In this document: positions 53,329 to 61,092 of the stretch, one piece after another
Layout of the letters: each line of letters opens with the position of its first letter
Numbering within the stretch: the stretch's first letter is position 1
Source of the DNA: Asticcacaulis sp. AC460
Lineage (GTDB): Bacteria; Pseudomonadota; Alphaproteobacteria; Caulobacterales; Caulobacteraceae
Direction: 5' to 3'
DNA: 64,000 nucleotides
Assembly: GCF_000495795.1 (NCBI RefSeq)
Contig: NZ_AWGD01000035.1
Span: forward strand, 62,001-126,000
Notes under the pieces: model-generated
What the model was told of the DNA's origin: nothing
Seen by the model: only the letters and a program-made list of their open reading frames with translations
Database searches by the model: none
Position numbers and translations under genes: made by a program

Positions 53329-54246
53329 ATGGCTCAGCCTGCATCCAAAAGGGACCAAGCCGTAGACTTGGAGGGATTCGATCCCGCCATGGTCGGCGAA
53401 CTCGAGCCCAAGCTCATAAACCTGATGCAGCAGTCCGAGGCGCTGGTCGCCCTGATGCGCGGGTTTTTCCAGCAACTTGACAAAAAGCGTTCAGAAGAAT
53501 TTCGCATCATCGCCGGCTATATCGCCAAGGCGAAGGAAGAAATTCGCGAAATGCGTCCCCACGACATTTCGCATGAACGTATCCCGACGGCCGGCGCCGA
53601 ACTGGAAGCCATCACTCGCGACACCGAAAACGCCACCCATGCTATCATGAACGCCGCCGAGGAAATCATGGGCATGTCGGAGGCGACCCCTGGCTACAAG
53701 GCCAAGGTCGACGACGAAGTGATGAAAATCTTCGAAGCCTGCTCGTTCCAGGACATTACCGGACAACGCGTGTCCAAGGTGGTCAATGTCCTGAAGCAGA
53801 TCGAGGAGCGTGTCGGCAAGCTGGCCAATACGCTCGGCGTCGACGACAAGCCGACGGAAATGACCGCCGACGAAAAGCGCCGCCACGACCTGCTGCTGAA
53901 CGGTCCCGCCATCGGCGGTCCGGAAACCAAGCAGGACGCGATCGACGCCATGTTCGACGAAGCTCCGGCCCCGGCTGTGAAGGTCGATGCCCTGGCCGCC
54001 AAGGCGCCCCCGGCTCAGGCCGCGGCCCCCGCGCCGAAGCCCGTTGCGCAAGCGCCTGCACCGGCTCCAGCCCCGGCACCCAAACCTGCCGCTCCGGCGC
54101 CTGCTCCAACTCCCGCTCCCGCCGCCAAGGCGCCGGAACCGGAAGCCACGAACAGCCAGGACGATATCGATGCCTTGTTCGACATGCCTGCAGAGGATCT
54201 GAGCAAGCCCGCATCGCAGGACGATATCGACGCCCTGTTCGACTAA
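53329..54246 (+). CDS. cheZ: CheZ-type phosphatase with repeated FliM-like motifs
   Basis: The 305-residue protein has a long helical hairpin (residues 25-170) containing FEACSFQDITGQRVSKVV, with Asp142 and Gln146 matching the catalytic pair of CheZ. Its Ala/Pro-rich tail carries three copies of one short acidic motif: KQDAIDAMFD (201-210), SQDDIDALFD (276-285) and SQDDIDALFD (296-305, the very C-terminus). The motif is close to the CheY-binding N-terminus of FliM (LSQAEIDALL in E. coli). Known CheZ has one C-terminal CheY-docking peptide. Forms an operon with cheY. Confidence 0.88.
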   Translation: MAQPASKRDQAVDLEGFDPAMVGELEPKLINLMQQSEALVALMRGFFQQLDKKRSEEFRIIAGYIAKAKEEIREMRPHDISHERIPTAGAELEAITRDTENATHAIMNAAEEIMGMSEATPGYKAKVDDEVMKIFEACSFQDITGQRVSKVVNVLKQIEERVGKLANTLGVDDKPTEMTADEKRRHDLLLNGPAIGGPETKQDAIDAMFDEAPAPAVKVDALAAKAPPAQAAAPAPKPVAQAPAPAPAPAPKPAAPAPAPTPAPAAKAPEPEATNSQDDIDALFDMPAEDLSKPASQDDIDALFD

Positions 54247-54317
54247 AAAACGAAGATAAGCAAAGACATCGAGCCGGCCTGTTTCAAGAGCCGACGGTGA
54301 AATATTGCGATGGTGCG

Positions 54318-54354
54318 GATAGCGCGGAGAGCCGGGGGCGGCTCCCGCGCTATC
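54318..54354. terminator. Hairpin between cheZ and the convergent GNAT gene
   Basis: GATAGCGCGG/CCGCGCTATC (54318-54327, 54345-54354) encloses a GAGCC/GGCTC stem. Only a weak T-rich stretch follows, but the position between converging genes supports a shared terminator. Confidence 0.7.
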
Positions 54355-54356
54355 TG

Positions 54357-54788
54357 TTATTGCGCCATGTGTAGCAGCGGATAAGGCCGACCGTCATTGT
54401 CGCGATCTGAACGGCCCGTGACGCGAAAGCCCATGCGTTCATAGAAGCCTACGGCTTGACTGTTCTGTTCGTTGACGTCGACGATAAGTGGCCCGGCCAG
54501 GCTGGCGGCGTGTTCGGTCAGACGCCGGCCGATCCCGCGGCCCGTGTGAGCCGGACTGACGAAAAGGCTGTCGAGACTGTTGTCAGTCAGGCCCATAAAG
54601 GCGATGGCCAAGTCGTCGGCATCTACCACCAACCACAAATCGGCCACGGCTAAATAGTGATCGGCGACCAGGGCCGCGATGTTCTCAAAGTCTTGTTGGG
54701 TAAGGAAGTGGTGCGTCGCCTTGACCGAAGTGCGCCAGACGTCGAACAGGCCCAGCCGGTCGCTGTCACGAACCTTGCGCAGGATCAT
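54357..54788 (-). CDS. GNAT acetyltransferase, YjaB-like
   Basis: The 143-residue protein resembles E. coli YjaB along its length: SVKATHHFLTQQDFENI, the acetyl-CoA loop LFVSPAHTGRGIGRRL and the end VNEQNSQAVGFYERMGFRVT then PYPLLHMA. Substrate unknown. Overlaps the upstream HAD gene by four bases. Confidence 0.85.
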   Translation of the reverse strand: MILRKVRDSDRLGLFDVWRTSVKATHHFLTQQDFENIAALVADHYLAVADLWLVVDADDLAIAFMGLTDNSLDSLFVSPAHTGRGIGRRLTEHAASLAGPLIVDVNEQNSQAVGFYERMGFRVTGRSDRDNDGRPYPLLHMAQ

Positions 54789-55663
54789 GCCGACCAGCGC
54801 AGGGCGTCGGCCACATATTTCGAATGCGCCATCTGGACGTCGAGCAGGGTTTTCAGCCGCAACGGATCGAGCAGGCCGGCGTCGTCGGTCGCTTCCAGGG
54901 CATGGATGCCCGCGGCGATGAAGACCAGGTCCAGGCCTTGGGCATTGGCGCCCAGGACGTCGGTTGGCAGGCCGTCGCCGATGGCCAGGATCTTCGATTT
55001 GGCGATGGATTTCCCAGCCAGGCGTTCCAGCGACAGGTAGCAGAGGTCGTAGATCGGCGGGTAGGGCTTACCGGCCATGATCACCGGCCCGCCCAGGCTG
55101 GCATAGAGGTCGGCCAGCGAACCGGCGCACATGATGATCTTGTCGCCGCGCTGGACCACCTTGTCCGGATTGGCGCAGATCATGACGATCTTGCGCTGGG
55201 CGGCGATGGTGAAGGCGTGCTGGTATTGATCCAGCGTATCGTTCTCGTCATCAAACGGCCCGGAGCACGAGATAAAGGTGGCCGTTTCCGGCTTGCCGCT
55301 CAGGTCGATCTCGATGCCTTGGTAGAGCACATCATCGCGCATCGGCCCGATCCGCCAGCACGGCCCCTGCGGCGCGAACTGACGCAGGTACTCACGGGTG
55401 GCGTCGCCCGAGGAGATGACATCGGAAAAGCCGTCTTCGTAGATCCCGAGCGAAGCCAGTTGGTTAATCAGGTCGGCCTGGGGGCGCGGTGAGTTGGAGA
55501 TCAGAATGACCGGCCCACGCTCGGCCTTGAAACGGCGCAGCGCTTCGTAGGCGGGCGGGAAATGTTGTCGGCCGTTGTGAATGACTCCCCAGATGTCGCA
55601 GAAGATGGCGTCATAGTCGCCCGCCACATCGGCCAGGCCATTCAACAGGATCGGGGAGGTCAT
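54785..55663 (-). CDS. HAD superfamily hydrolase (TIGR01459-type)
   Basis: The 292-residue protein has HAD motif I (DAIFCDIWGVIHNG), motif II (VILISNSPRP) and a C2-cap type core with the closing acidic motif ILAIGDGLPTDVLGANAQGL. The DIWG variant and length fit the TIGR01459 subfamily, related to sugar phosphatases such as NagD. Phosphate ester substrate unknown. Starts a two-gene operon with the GNAT gene. Confidence 0.85.
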   Translation of the reverse strand: MTSPILLNGLADVAGDYDAIFCDIWGVIHNGRQHFPPAYEALRRFKAERGPVILISNSPRPQADLINQLASLGIYEDGFSDVISSGDATREYLRQFAPQGPCWRIGPMRDDVLYQGIEIDLSGKPETATFISCSGPFDDENDTLDQYQHAFTIAAQRKIVMICANPDKVVQRGDKIIMCAGSLADLYASLGGPVIMAGKPYPPIYDLCYLSLERLAGKSIAKSKILAIGDGLPTDVLGANAQGLDLVFIAAGIHALEATDDAGLLDPLRLKTLLDVQMAHSKYVADALRWSA

Positions 55664-55735
55664 AAAGCTTTATCCGGCAACTGATACCGGAGGCGGTGTA
55701 GCGTTTCGATGGGCGGCGGGAAAGCAAAAAGGGGC

Positions 55736-56029
55736 TCAAGTACGCATAATCCAGATATCGGGCTCGCGGCTATCGTGAAAGCAAGCCGTTATGTAGATTG
55801 TGGTCTCAATCTGCCGGAAAAATAAATTGTAAGGAAAACGTCGCAGCCGTGCCCGACGTGTATCTCGTCTGGCGAATGGAAAACGTTGGGGGCTTACGGC
55901 AATTCTCGAAAGCTTGTCTTCAACGTCGGCTAGGAAACGGTCGCCAAGGCCGTTACGCTCGGTATTATACCAAGCGACAGCTCGCCTTAGTTCAAAGTCG
56001 GCAGCCGCGGTTAGCCGAACCGTACGCAT
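55736..56029 (-). CDS. ParE/RelE family toxin
   Basis: The 97-residue basic protein has the ParE pattern (LTAAADFELRRAVAWYNTER, LGDRFLADVEDKLSRIAVSP, RRFPYNLFFRQIETTIYITA, CFHDSREPDIW). ParE toxins inhibit gyrase, RelE types cleave mRNA; which applies here cannot be told. Its ATG overlaps the antitoxin stop in a TAATG arrangement. Confidence 0.85.
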   Translation of the reverse strand: MRTVRLTAAADFELRRAVAWYNTERNGLGDRFLADVEDKLSRIAVSPQRFPFARRDTRRARLRRFPYNLFFRQIETTIYITACFHDSREPDIWIMRT

Positions 56030-56247
56030 TAGCCGCCGCGTCTTGCGAGATTTTCCTTAAACTCATCCCACGTAATCGACGTTTTGATATCTTCGTCAAA
56101 AGTAGCGTCGCGCCGGTCCAATTCAGCGGCTTGAGCAGCTGTCAGAGACGTCCGTTCAGCTTCGATACTGTCCCACAAATCATCTATTAGTTCGAGGCGT
56201 TCCTCGACCGAAAGGCGTTTGATGTCGTCTGGTGACAAAGTTCCCAT
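56029..56247 (-). CDS. Antitoxin, addiction-module component (TIGR02574-like)
   Basis: The 72-residue acidic protein (KRLSVEERLELIDDLWDSIE, then SLTAAQAAELDRRDATFD and ITWDEFKENLARR) matches the small antitoxins that precede ParE/RelE toxins. It is upstream of and translationally coupled to the toxin. Confidence 0.85.
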   Translation of the reverse strand: MGTLSPDDIKRLSVEERLELIDDLWDSIEAERTSLTAAQAAELDRRDATFDEDIKTSITWDEFKENLARRGG

Positions 56248-56283
56248 TCGCCCAATCTACCGCAGAATCCAGCTATCGGCAAA

Positions 56284-57570
56284 TCACGCCCGGCGGCGCA
56301 GTTGCGGCATGGTCGACTTGACGAAGCCCGCCGGCGGGGCGGTTTCGGCCAGGACCTGCTCCTTGATGGCGCGCGGTTCGCCGAACAGATGGCCCTGGGC
56401 ATAGCCGATCTCGATATCCAGGATATCGACCACCTGCTTTTCGCTCTCGACCTTCTCGGCGATCACCTCGATGCCGTAGCGCGCCAGCAGACCAGCATAG
56501 TCGCCGGCATGGATGTCCTTCAGGAACTTCAGCGCCGGCTTGCCCTCGACTTCGAGCAGTTGCGCCAGCAACAGCCCGGCGCCGATCTTGACATAGCGCA
56601 CGTCCGACCGGTGCAGATCCTGCAGGTCGAAGTCGATCGTCATCACCTTGTCGATCGAGAAGCGGAAACCGAGATCGGCCAGCTTGGCCATGTTGCGCCC
56701 CTCGACCGAGCCGCGGCTGGCGAAGGCATCCTGGCCCAGTTCGAAGATCAGAGCCCCGGCCAGGTCCTTGTTCTCGCTGAGGAATTCCAGGAACTGCGGG
56801 AAGAAGACCTCGTCGCGCAAAGACGTCAGCGAGATGTTGCAGAAGATGCCGATGCGGCGGTCCTGCTTGGCCAGGCGGCGGACGATCTGGACGCAACGGA
56901 ACAGCAGCAGGTTGTCGATCGACGGCACCAGGCCTTCGGCATCGGCGACATTGAGATATTCCGCCGGCATCAGGACGCGGCCCGACGCATCGCGCAGGCG
57001 CGAGAAGCTTTCGTAGAAGATGGTCTTGCGCTGAGGCAAGGAGACGACGGGTTGCAGGTACAGGTCGACGCGATTTTGCGTCAAGGCTTCGCGGATAGTC
57101 TCGATCAGCGCCAGGGCCTGGGCTTCACGGGCGTTCTGGGCGGGCGTGCCGTGCAGCGGCACGACAACGGCCGGCGCGGATTTCCACTCGTTCAGGCGGT
57201 CCTCGATGCTTTCGCCCAGCTTCTTGACCAGGTCCTCCAGCATGCGCACTTCCGAGGTCAGTTCCTCGGAACGCGAGGTGCGCTGGTTCTGCACCCGGTC
57301 GGCCAGTTCGATCATGTCCTTCTGGGTCGAGTCGATGGCGTCGACCATCAGACGGTGAGCGTCGCGGACCAGGTCGATATCCTTGGTGATGCGGATTTCC
57401 GCCATTTTCTGCGTGGCATAGGCGTGGAAGGCGACACAGACCCCGAGCGTCCCGATGAAGGCCGCCATAGCGGTGCCGCCATCGGAGCCGCCGCGCCACA
57501 CTAGGGCGGCGACACAGCCGCTTAGAATGGCGTAGGTTACCATCAGCAGGGGAGTTACGATTTTGCCCAT
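56284..57570 (-). CDS. tipF: TipF-like degenerate EAL domain protein
   Basis: The 428-residue protein has two N-terminal membrane spans (residues 5-25 and 33-53), a coiled coil (about 65-130) and a C-terminal EAL domain (150-410) in which EAL is replaced by ESF (187-189, FYESFSRL). This is the layout of Caulobacter TipF, a c-di-GMP-binding protein needed for flagellum placement, whose EAL domain is not catalytic. A receiver gene follows upstream on the same strand. Confidence 0.75.
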   Translation of the reverse strand: MGKIVTPLLMVTYAILSGCVAALVWRGGSDGGTAMAAFIGTLGVCVAFHAYATQKMAEIRITKDIDLVRDAHRLMVDAIDSTQKDMIELADRVQNQRTSRSEELTSEVRMLEDLVKKLGESIEDRLNEWKSAPAVVVPLHGTPAQNAREAQALALIETIREALTQNRVDLYLQPVVSLPQRKTIFYESFSRLRDASGRVLMPAEYLNVADAEGLVPSIDNLLLFRCVQIVRRLAKQDRRIGIFCNISLTSLRDEVFFPQFLEFLSENKDLAGALIFELGQDAFASRGSVEGRNMAKLADLGFRFSIDKVMTIDFDLQDLHRSDVRYVKIGAGLLLAQLLEVEGKPALKFLKDIHAGDYAGLLARYGIEVIAEKVESEKQVVDILDIEIGYAQGHLFGEPRAIKEQVLAETAPPAGFVKSTMPQLRRRA

Positions 57571-57661
57571 ATTATGCGTCTTCCGCGCAGAGAATCACTG
57601 CTCGACTATCGCGTGATTTGAGCGACGCGCCTAGGGGCTGTTAATAATTGTAAACAAGAAT

Positions 57662-58156
57662 CTAGAAAATGCCGTCGGTATTGCGGCGGTGCGGACCGGG
57701 ATAGGCCTTGTCGTCGATGCGGCGGCGGTCGGGGCCGAAGTAGTTCTTGCAGCGGATAAAGGGCCGCGGCCGCATGATCACCGAGTCGATCCGCCCCAGC
57801 AAAGCGCGCGCCGTTAAGGGTTTGACCACAAATTCGTTGACGCCGGAATCGCGCGCCCGGATCACTTTGGAGCGTTCGGAGTGGCCGGTGATCATCACCA
57901 CCGGCAGGTAGGGGTTTGAGCTGTCCGACGCATTACGCAGCATCCGCGTGAACTCAACGCCATCGATCGGATCCATATTGAAGTCGACCAGCGCGATGTC
58001 TGCCGGATACTGACGCAGCATGTCCAGACCCTCGGCGCCGTCACGCGCTTCACGCACGTTGCGGATGCCAGTGCCCTTCAGGATCGCGTTTACAATCGAT
58101 CTCATATGCTGATTGTCTTCGACCAGAAGTATTTTCAGACTGGTGTAGTCGGCCAT
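57662..58156 (-). CDS. CheY-like receiver with a basic C-terminal tail
   Basis: The 164-residue protein has a full receiver (Glu13-Asp14, phospho-acceptor Asp58 in LVDFNMDPIDGVEF, Lys in FVVKPLTARAL) and a 35-residue tail, FIRCKNYFGPDRRRIDDKAY then PGPHRRN, rich in arginine. Such Arg-rich tails occur in Cle-type CheY-like proteins of Caulobacter that bind c-di-GMP; whether this one does is an inference. It lies upstream of the TipF-like gene. Confidence 0.8.
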   Translation of the reverse strand: MADYTSLKILLVEDNQHMRSIVNAILKGTGIRNVREARDGAEGLDMLRQYPADIALVDFNMDPIDGVEFTRMLRNASDSSNPYLPVVMITGHSERSKVIRARDSGVNEFVVKPLTARALLGRIDSVIMRPRPFIRCKNYFGPDRRRIDDKAYPGPHRRNTDGIF

Positions 58157-58333
58157 GTCGGGAAATCGAGTCCTTGCCCCTTCAAAGGAAGCGCCGCAAG
58201 GTCTCCGTCAGCGCCCTGAAACGGGTGTTATCCCGAATCCGCAAACAACTTCAAGTCAATAATTGCTTCTGAGACGATGTTCGCGCTGCGGCGAAATGCC
58301 TTATGTTACCGGGGTTTCTTTTAAGGACTCTGC

Positions 58334-59176
58334 TCAGCTGACCATCAGGCTGGGGTCCATGCGGCGCTCGCCCCATTTCAGCCGCCAGCACAGGTGCGGG
58401 CCGGTGGCGCGGCCTTTCGCGCCGACATGGCCGATGATCTGGGCCTGGGTCACCCGGTCGCCCTTTTTTACCAGGACCTTCGACTGATGCAGGTACATGG
58501 AGATCAGCCCCTGGCCATGGTCGATCAGGGTCAGGCCACCTTCGTAGAACATGTCGGGCTCGGCCAGGACGACCAGGCCCAGGGCGGGCGCGCGGATCGG
58601 CGTTCCCGCCGGCGCCGCCATGTCAAAACCGTAGTGCGGGGACTTGGGCACGCCATTGAGGACGCGCTGGTTGCCGAAATGGCCGGAAACGCGGAAGTCC
58701 TTGAGCGGATAGATGAAACCGGTGCGGAAACCGTCGTCATCGTCATGGCTGACGAAGGCCAGGTTCTTCAGGTCGCTGTCGCGCTTGATCCGCGCCAGCA
58801 CGTCGGGATCGGTCGGGGTTACGGTCTGCGGCGGCAGGCCGTCCACCCTCTGGACGTCGTAGGTGCCGGGCTTGACGATGATGGAGGTGCTGTCGCGGCC
58901 GCCGTTCGTGTTCTGGACCTCGATCAGGCACGAGGCGGCGGCATCGCGGTCCAGACCGACGAAAAAGAAGCCCTTGTCCGACGTCTTGCCACGCGGGACC
59001 TTATCGACCCAGAACTGGGCGCCCGGCGCCGCCTGGCCGACGGCATAGCCGCTCTGGACGAAGCGGCCCCTGAGATTGAAGGGAACGGGCTGCGCGGATG
59101 CGGCGGCGGGAAACAGCGCCGCGCTCAGTCCTCCTGTGAGCAGGAGACGCCGGTTTACGGGTTGAGGCTTTTCCAC
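58334..59176 (-). CDS. M23 family peptidase (LytM domain), exported
   Basis: About 280 residues from a GTG at 59176, which has GAGGAGG ten bases upstream; no ATG would keep the signal sequence (NRRLLLTGGLSAALFPAAAS) at the N-terminus. The C-terminal M23 domain has HYGFDMAAPAGTPIRAP and GRATGPHLCWRLKWGE; the second His of the HxH zinc motif is Cys. Probably acts on peptidoglycan or as a regulator of amidases. The start overlaps the DUF2093 gene by 22 bases. Confidence 0.8.
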   Translation of the reverse strand: MEKPQPVNRRLLLTGGLSAALFPAAASAQPVPFNLRGRFVQSGYAVGQAAPGAQFWVDKVPRGKTSDKGFFFVGLDRDAAASCLIEVQNTNGGRDSTSIIVKPGTYDVQRVDGLPPQTVTPTDPDVLARIKRDSDLKNLAFVSHDDDDGFRTGFIYPLKDFRVSGHFGNQRVLNGVPKSPHYGFDMAAPAGTPIRAPALGLVVLAEPDMFYEGGLTLIDHGQGLISMYLHQSKVLVKKGDRVTQAQIIGHVGAKGRATGPHLCWRLKWGERRMDPSLMVS

Positions 59177-59370
59177 CGCTGCATGGCCTCCTCGGGACCG
59201 GCATAGGCTTCCTGATTGCGCGGGTTCCAATAGCGCAGGGCTTCCAGCGGAACGCGCTTACCCGACACGGCGCACAGCACGAACTTGCCCGGCCGCATGA
59301 TGGTGTATTCGCCGTCGCCGTAATGCAGGACGGCCTGATCGGGCAGGGGCGGGGGTGAGTGCATGTTCAT
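59155..59370 (-). CDS. DUF2093 domain protein
   Basis: A 71-residue protein recognised by AVLHYGDGEYTIMRPGKFVL, CAVSGKRVPLEALRYW and NPRNQEAYAGPEEA. DUF2093 is a small alphaproteobacterial family of unknown function usually next to xseA, as here (43 bases away). Confidence 0.88.
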   Translation of the reverse strand: MNMHSPPPLPDQAVLHYGDGEYTIMRPGKFVLCAVSGKRVPLEALRYWNPRNQEAYAGPEEAMQRWKSLNP

Positions 59371-59413
59371 ACGCTAAAGGTAAGACGATTGGCTGGCGGA
59401 ATCAAGCGCGGGG

Positions 59414-60976
59414 CTAAAAGAGACTGCCCTGCTGTGGCGGCGGGGTGGGTTTTTTCGGCTGCGATTTGGGGGGGGGCGAGCCCTCGCCGGCGGTGACCGT
59501 GGTCTTGCCGTCCTTGAAGGTCAGGGTCAGGACGTCGCCGGCGGAAACGCCCGCCGCCTGCGTCACCACATGGCCGTCGCGTTCGACCAGCGCAAAGCCA
59601 AGGTCCAGCGGGCGGGTCGGGCTCAGGCTCAGGCGAAGCTGGTCCAGGCGTTGCAGGCGTTCGGACTGGCGCACCAGAAGGCGTTGCATGGCGTCGTCCA
59701 TCCGCCGTTCCAGGTCGGGCAGGCGGGCATGTTGCTTGGCGATGGCGAGGCGGCGGGTCAGCGCGCCATCCAGGCGGCCTTCCAGCGGCGCGAAGCGGGC
59801 CGTGGCGCGATCGACATGGCTTTTCAGGCCTCCATCCAGGCGTTGGCCGGCGTGGTTCAGGCGCTGGCGGGACTGGTCGACCTGGCGCGTAAGCAACAGC
59901 GGCGACAGGCGCGCCGAGGCCTTGGTGAAAGCGTTGCCATGGAGGTTGAGGTTCTGGCTCAGGCTGCCGGCCAACCGTTGCGCAACGAAATCAAGGCGTT
60001 GCTGGGCGGTATCGATCAGGTCGGTCGGGCGCGGTAGCGCACGGGCCAGCAGGGCCAGCTTTTCGCGGCGGGTTTCCAGGCCGCGCGACATGCAGGCCTG
60101 GCGGCGGCGCTCCAGGTCGGCGGCGAAGGCGCGCAGTTCCCCGATGACCGGCGTGGCCAGTTCCGCCGCCCCGGTCGGCGTCGGGGCGCGGCGGTCGGAG
60201 ACGTGGTCGATCAGGGTGGTGTCGGTCTCGTGCCCGACGGCGGAAATCACCGGGATGGAGCACTCGAACACCGCGCGGGCCAGGGCTTCGTCGTTGAACG
60301 GCCACAGGTCCTCGACCGAGCCGCCGCCGCGCGCCACAATGATCACGTCGGGGCGCGGCACCGCGCCGGACTCAAACCCGCGCAAGGCGTTGATAACCTG
60401 GGGCGGGGCGGCGTCGCCCTGGACGACCACCGGCCAGACGATGACGCGGCATGGCCAGCGGTCACGGATGCGGTGCAGGATGTCGCGGATGACCGCCCCG
60501 GTCGGCGAGGTGATGACCCCGATGGTGCGCGGCGCGAAGGGCAGCGGCTTTTTCCGCTCAGGGCGGAAAAGTCCTTCCGCGTTCAATTTCTGCTTCAGAC
60601 GCTCAAGTTGAGCCAGCAGCGCGCCGACGCCGGCGGCCTCCATCTGTTCGATGACAATTTGATATTTCGATGATGCTGGAAAAGTCGTAATACGGCCGGT
60701 GACGATGACCTCAAGGCCGTAGTCGGGCTGGGTCTGCAGACGGCTGACCTGGCCCTTCCAGATGACACCGTCGATATTGGCCTTGTCATCCTTGAGAGTC
60801 AGATAAACATGGCCCGACGCATGGCGGGTCACCTTGGAGATTTCGCCGCGCAAACGCACGTGGTCGTAGGTCTGTTCCAGGGTGCGCTTCAGGGCGCCCG
60901 CCAACTCGGAGACAGAGTAGGCGGGAGCGTTGGAACCGGCAGGCGAATCGGCGGCGGTGAGGAGATCGTTCGGCAT
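59414..60976 (-). CDS. xseA: Exodeoxyribonuclease VII large subunit
   Basis: The 520-residue protein has the OB-fold N-terminus ([40 protein letters not shown]), the nuclease core [38 protein letters not shown] and [18 protein letters not shown], and a coiled-coil C-terminal half. The small subunit xseB is not adjacent. First gene of a likely xseA-DUF2093-M23 operon. Confidence 0.94.
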   Translation of the reverse strand: MPNDLLTAADSPAGSNAPAYSVSELAGALKRTLEQTYDHVRLRGEISKVTRHASGHVYLTLKDDKANIDGVIWKGQVSRLQTQPDYGLEVIVTGRITTFPASSKYQIVIEQMEAAGVGALLAQLERLKQKLNAEGLFRPERKKPLPFAPRTIGVITSPTGAVIRDILHRIRDRWPCRVIVWPVVVQGDAAPPQVINALRGFESGAVPRPDVIIVARGGGSVEDLWPFNDEALARAVFECSIPVISAVGHETDTTLIDHVSDRRAPTPTGAAELATPVIGELRAFAADLERRRQACMSRGLETRREKLALLARALPRPTDLIDTAQQRLDFVAQRLAGSLSQNLNLHGNAFTKASARLSPLLLTRQVDQSRQRLNHAGQRLDGGLKSHVDRATARFAPLEGRLDGALTRRLAIAKQHARLPDLERRMDDAMQRLLVRQSERLQRLDQLRLSLSPTRPLDLGFALVERDGHVVTQAAGVSAGDVLTLTFKDGKTTVTAGEGSPPPKSQPKKPTPPPQQGSLF

Positions 60977-61092
60977 GGCGGCAGATTAGCGAATCGGCCG
61001 GACGCACCCAAGAAATTAAATCCTTCGCGTTTAAGTTTTGTTGAGAGGCTTGGCTGTAGTTTCACTGCGTACCTGTTTCTTGAAGCCTGCTC

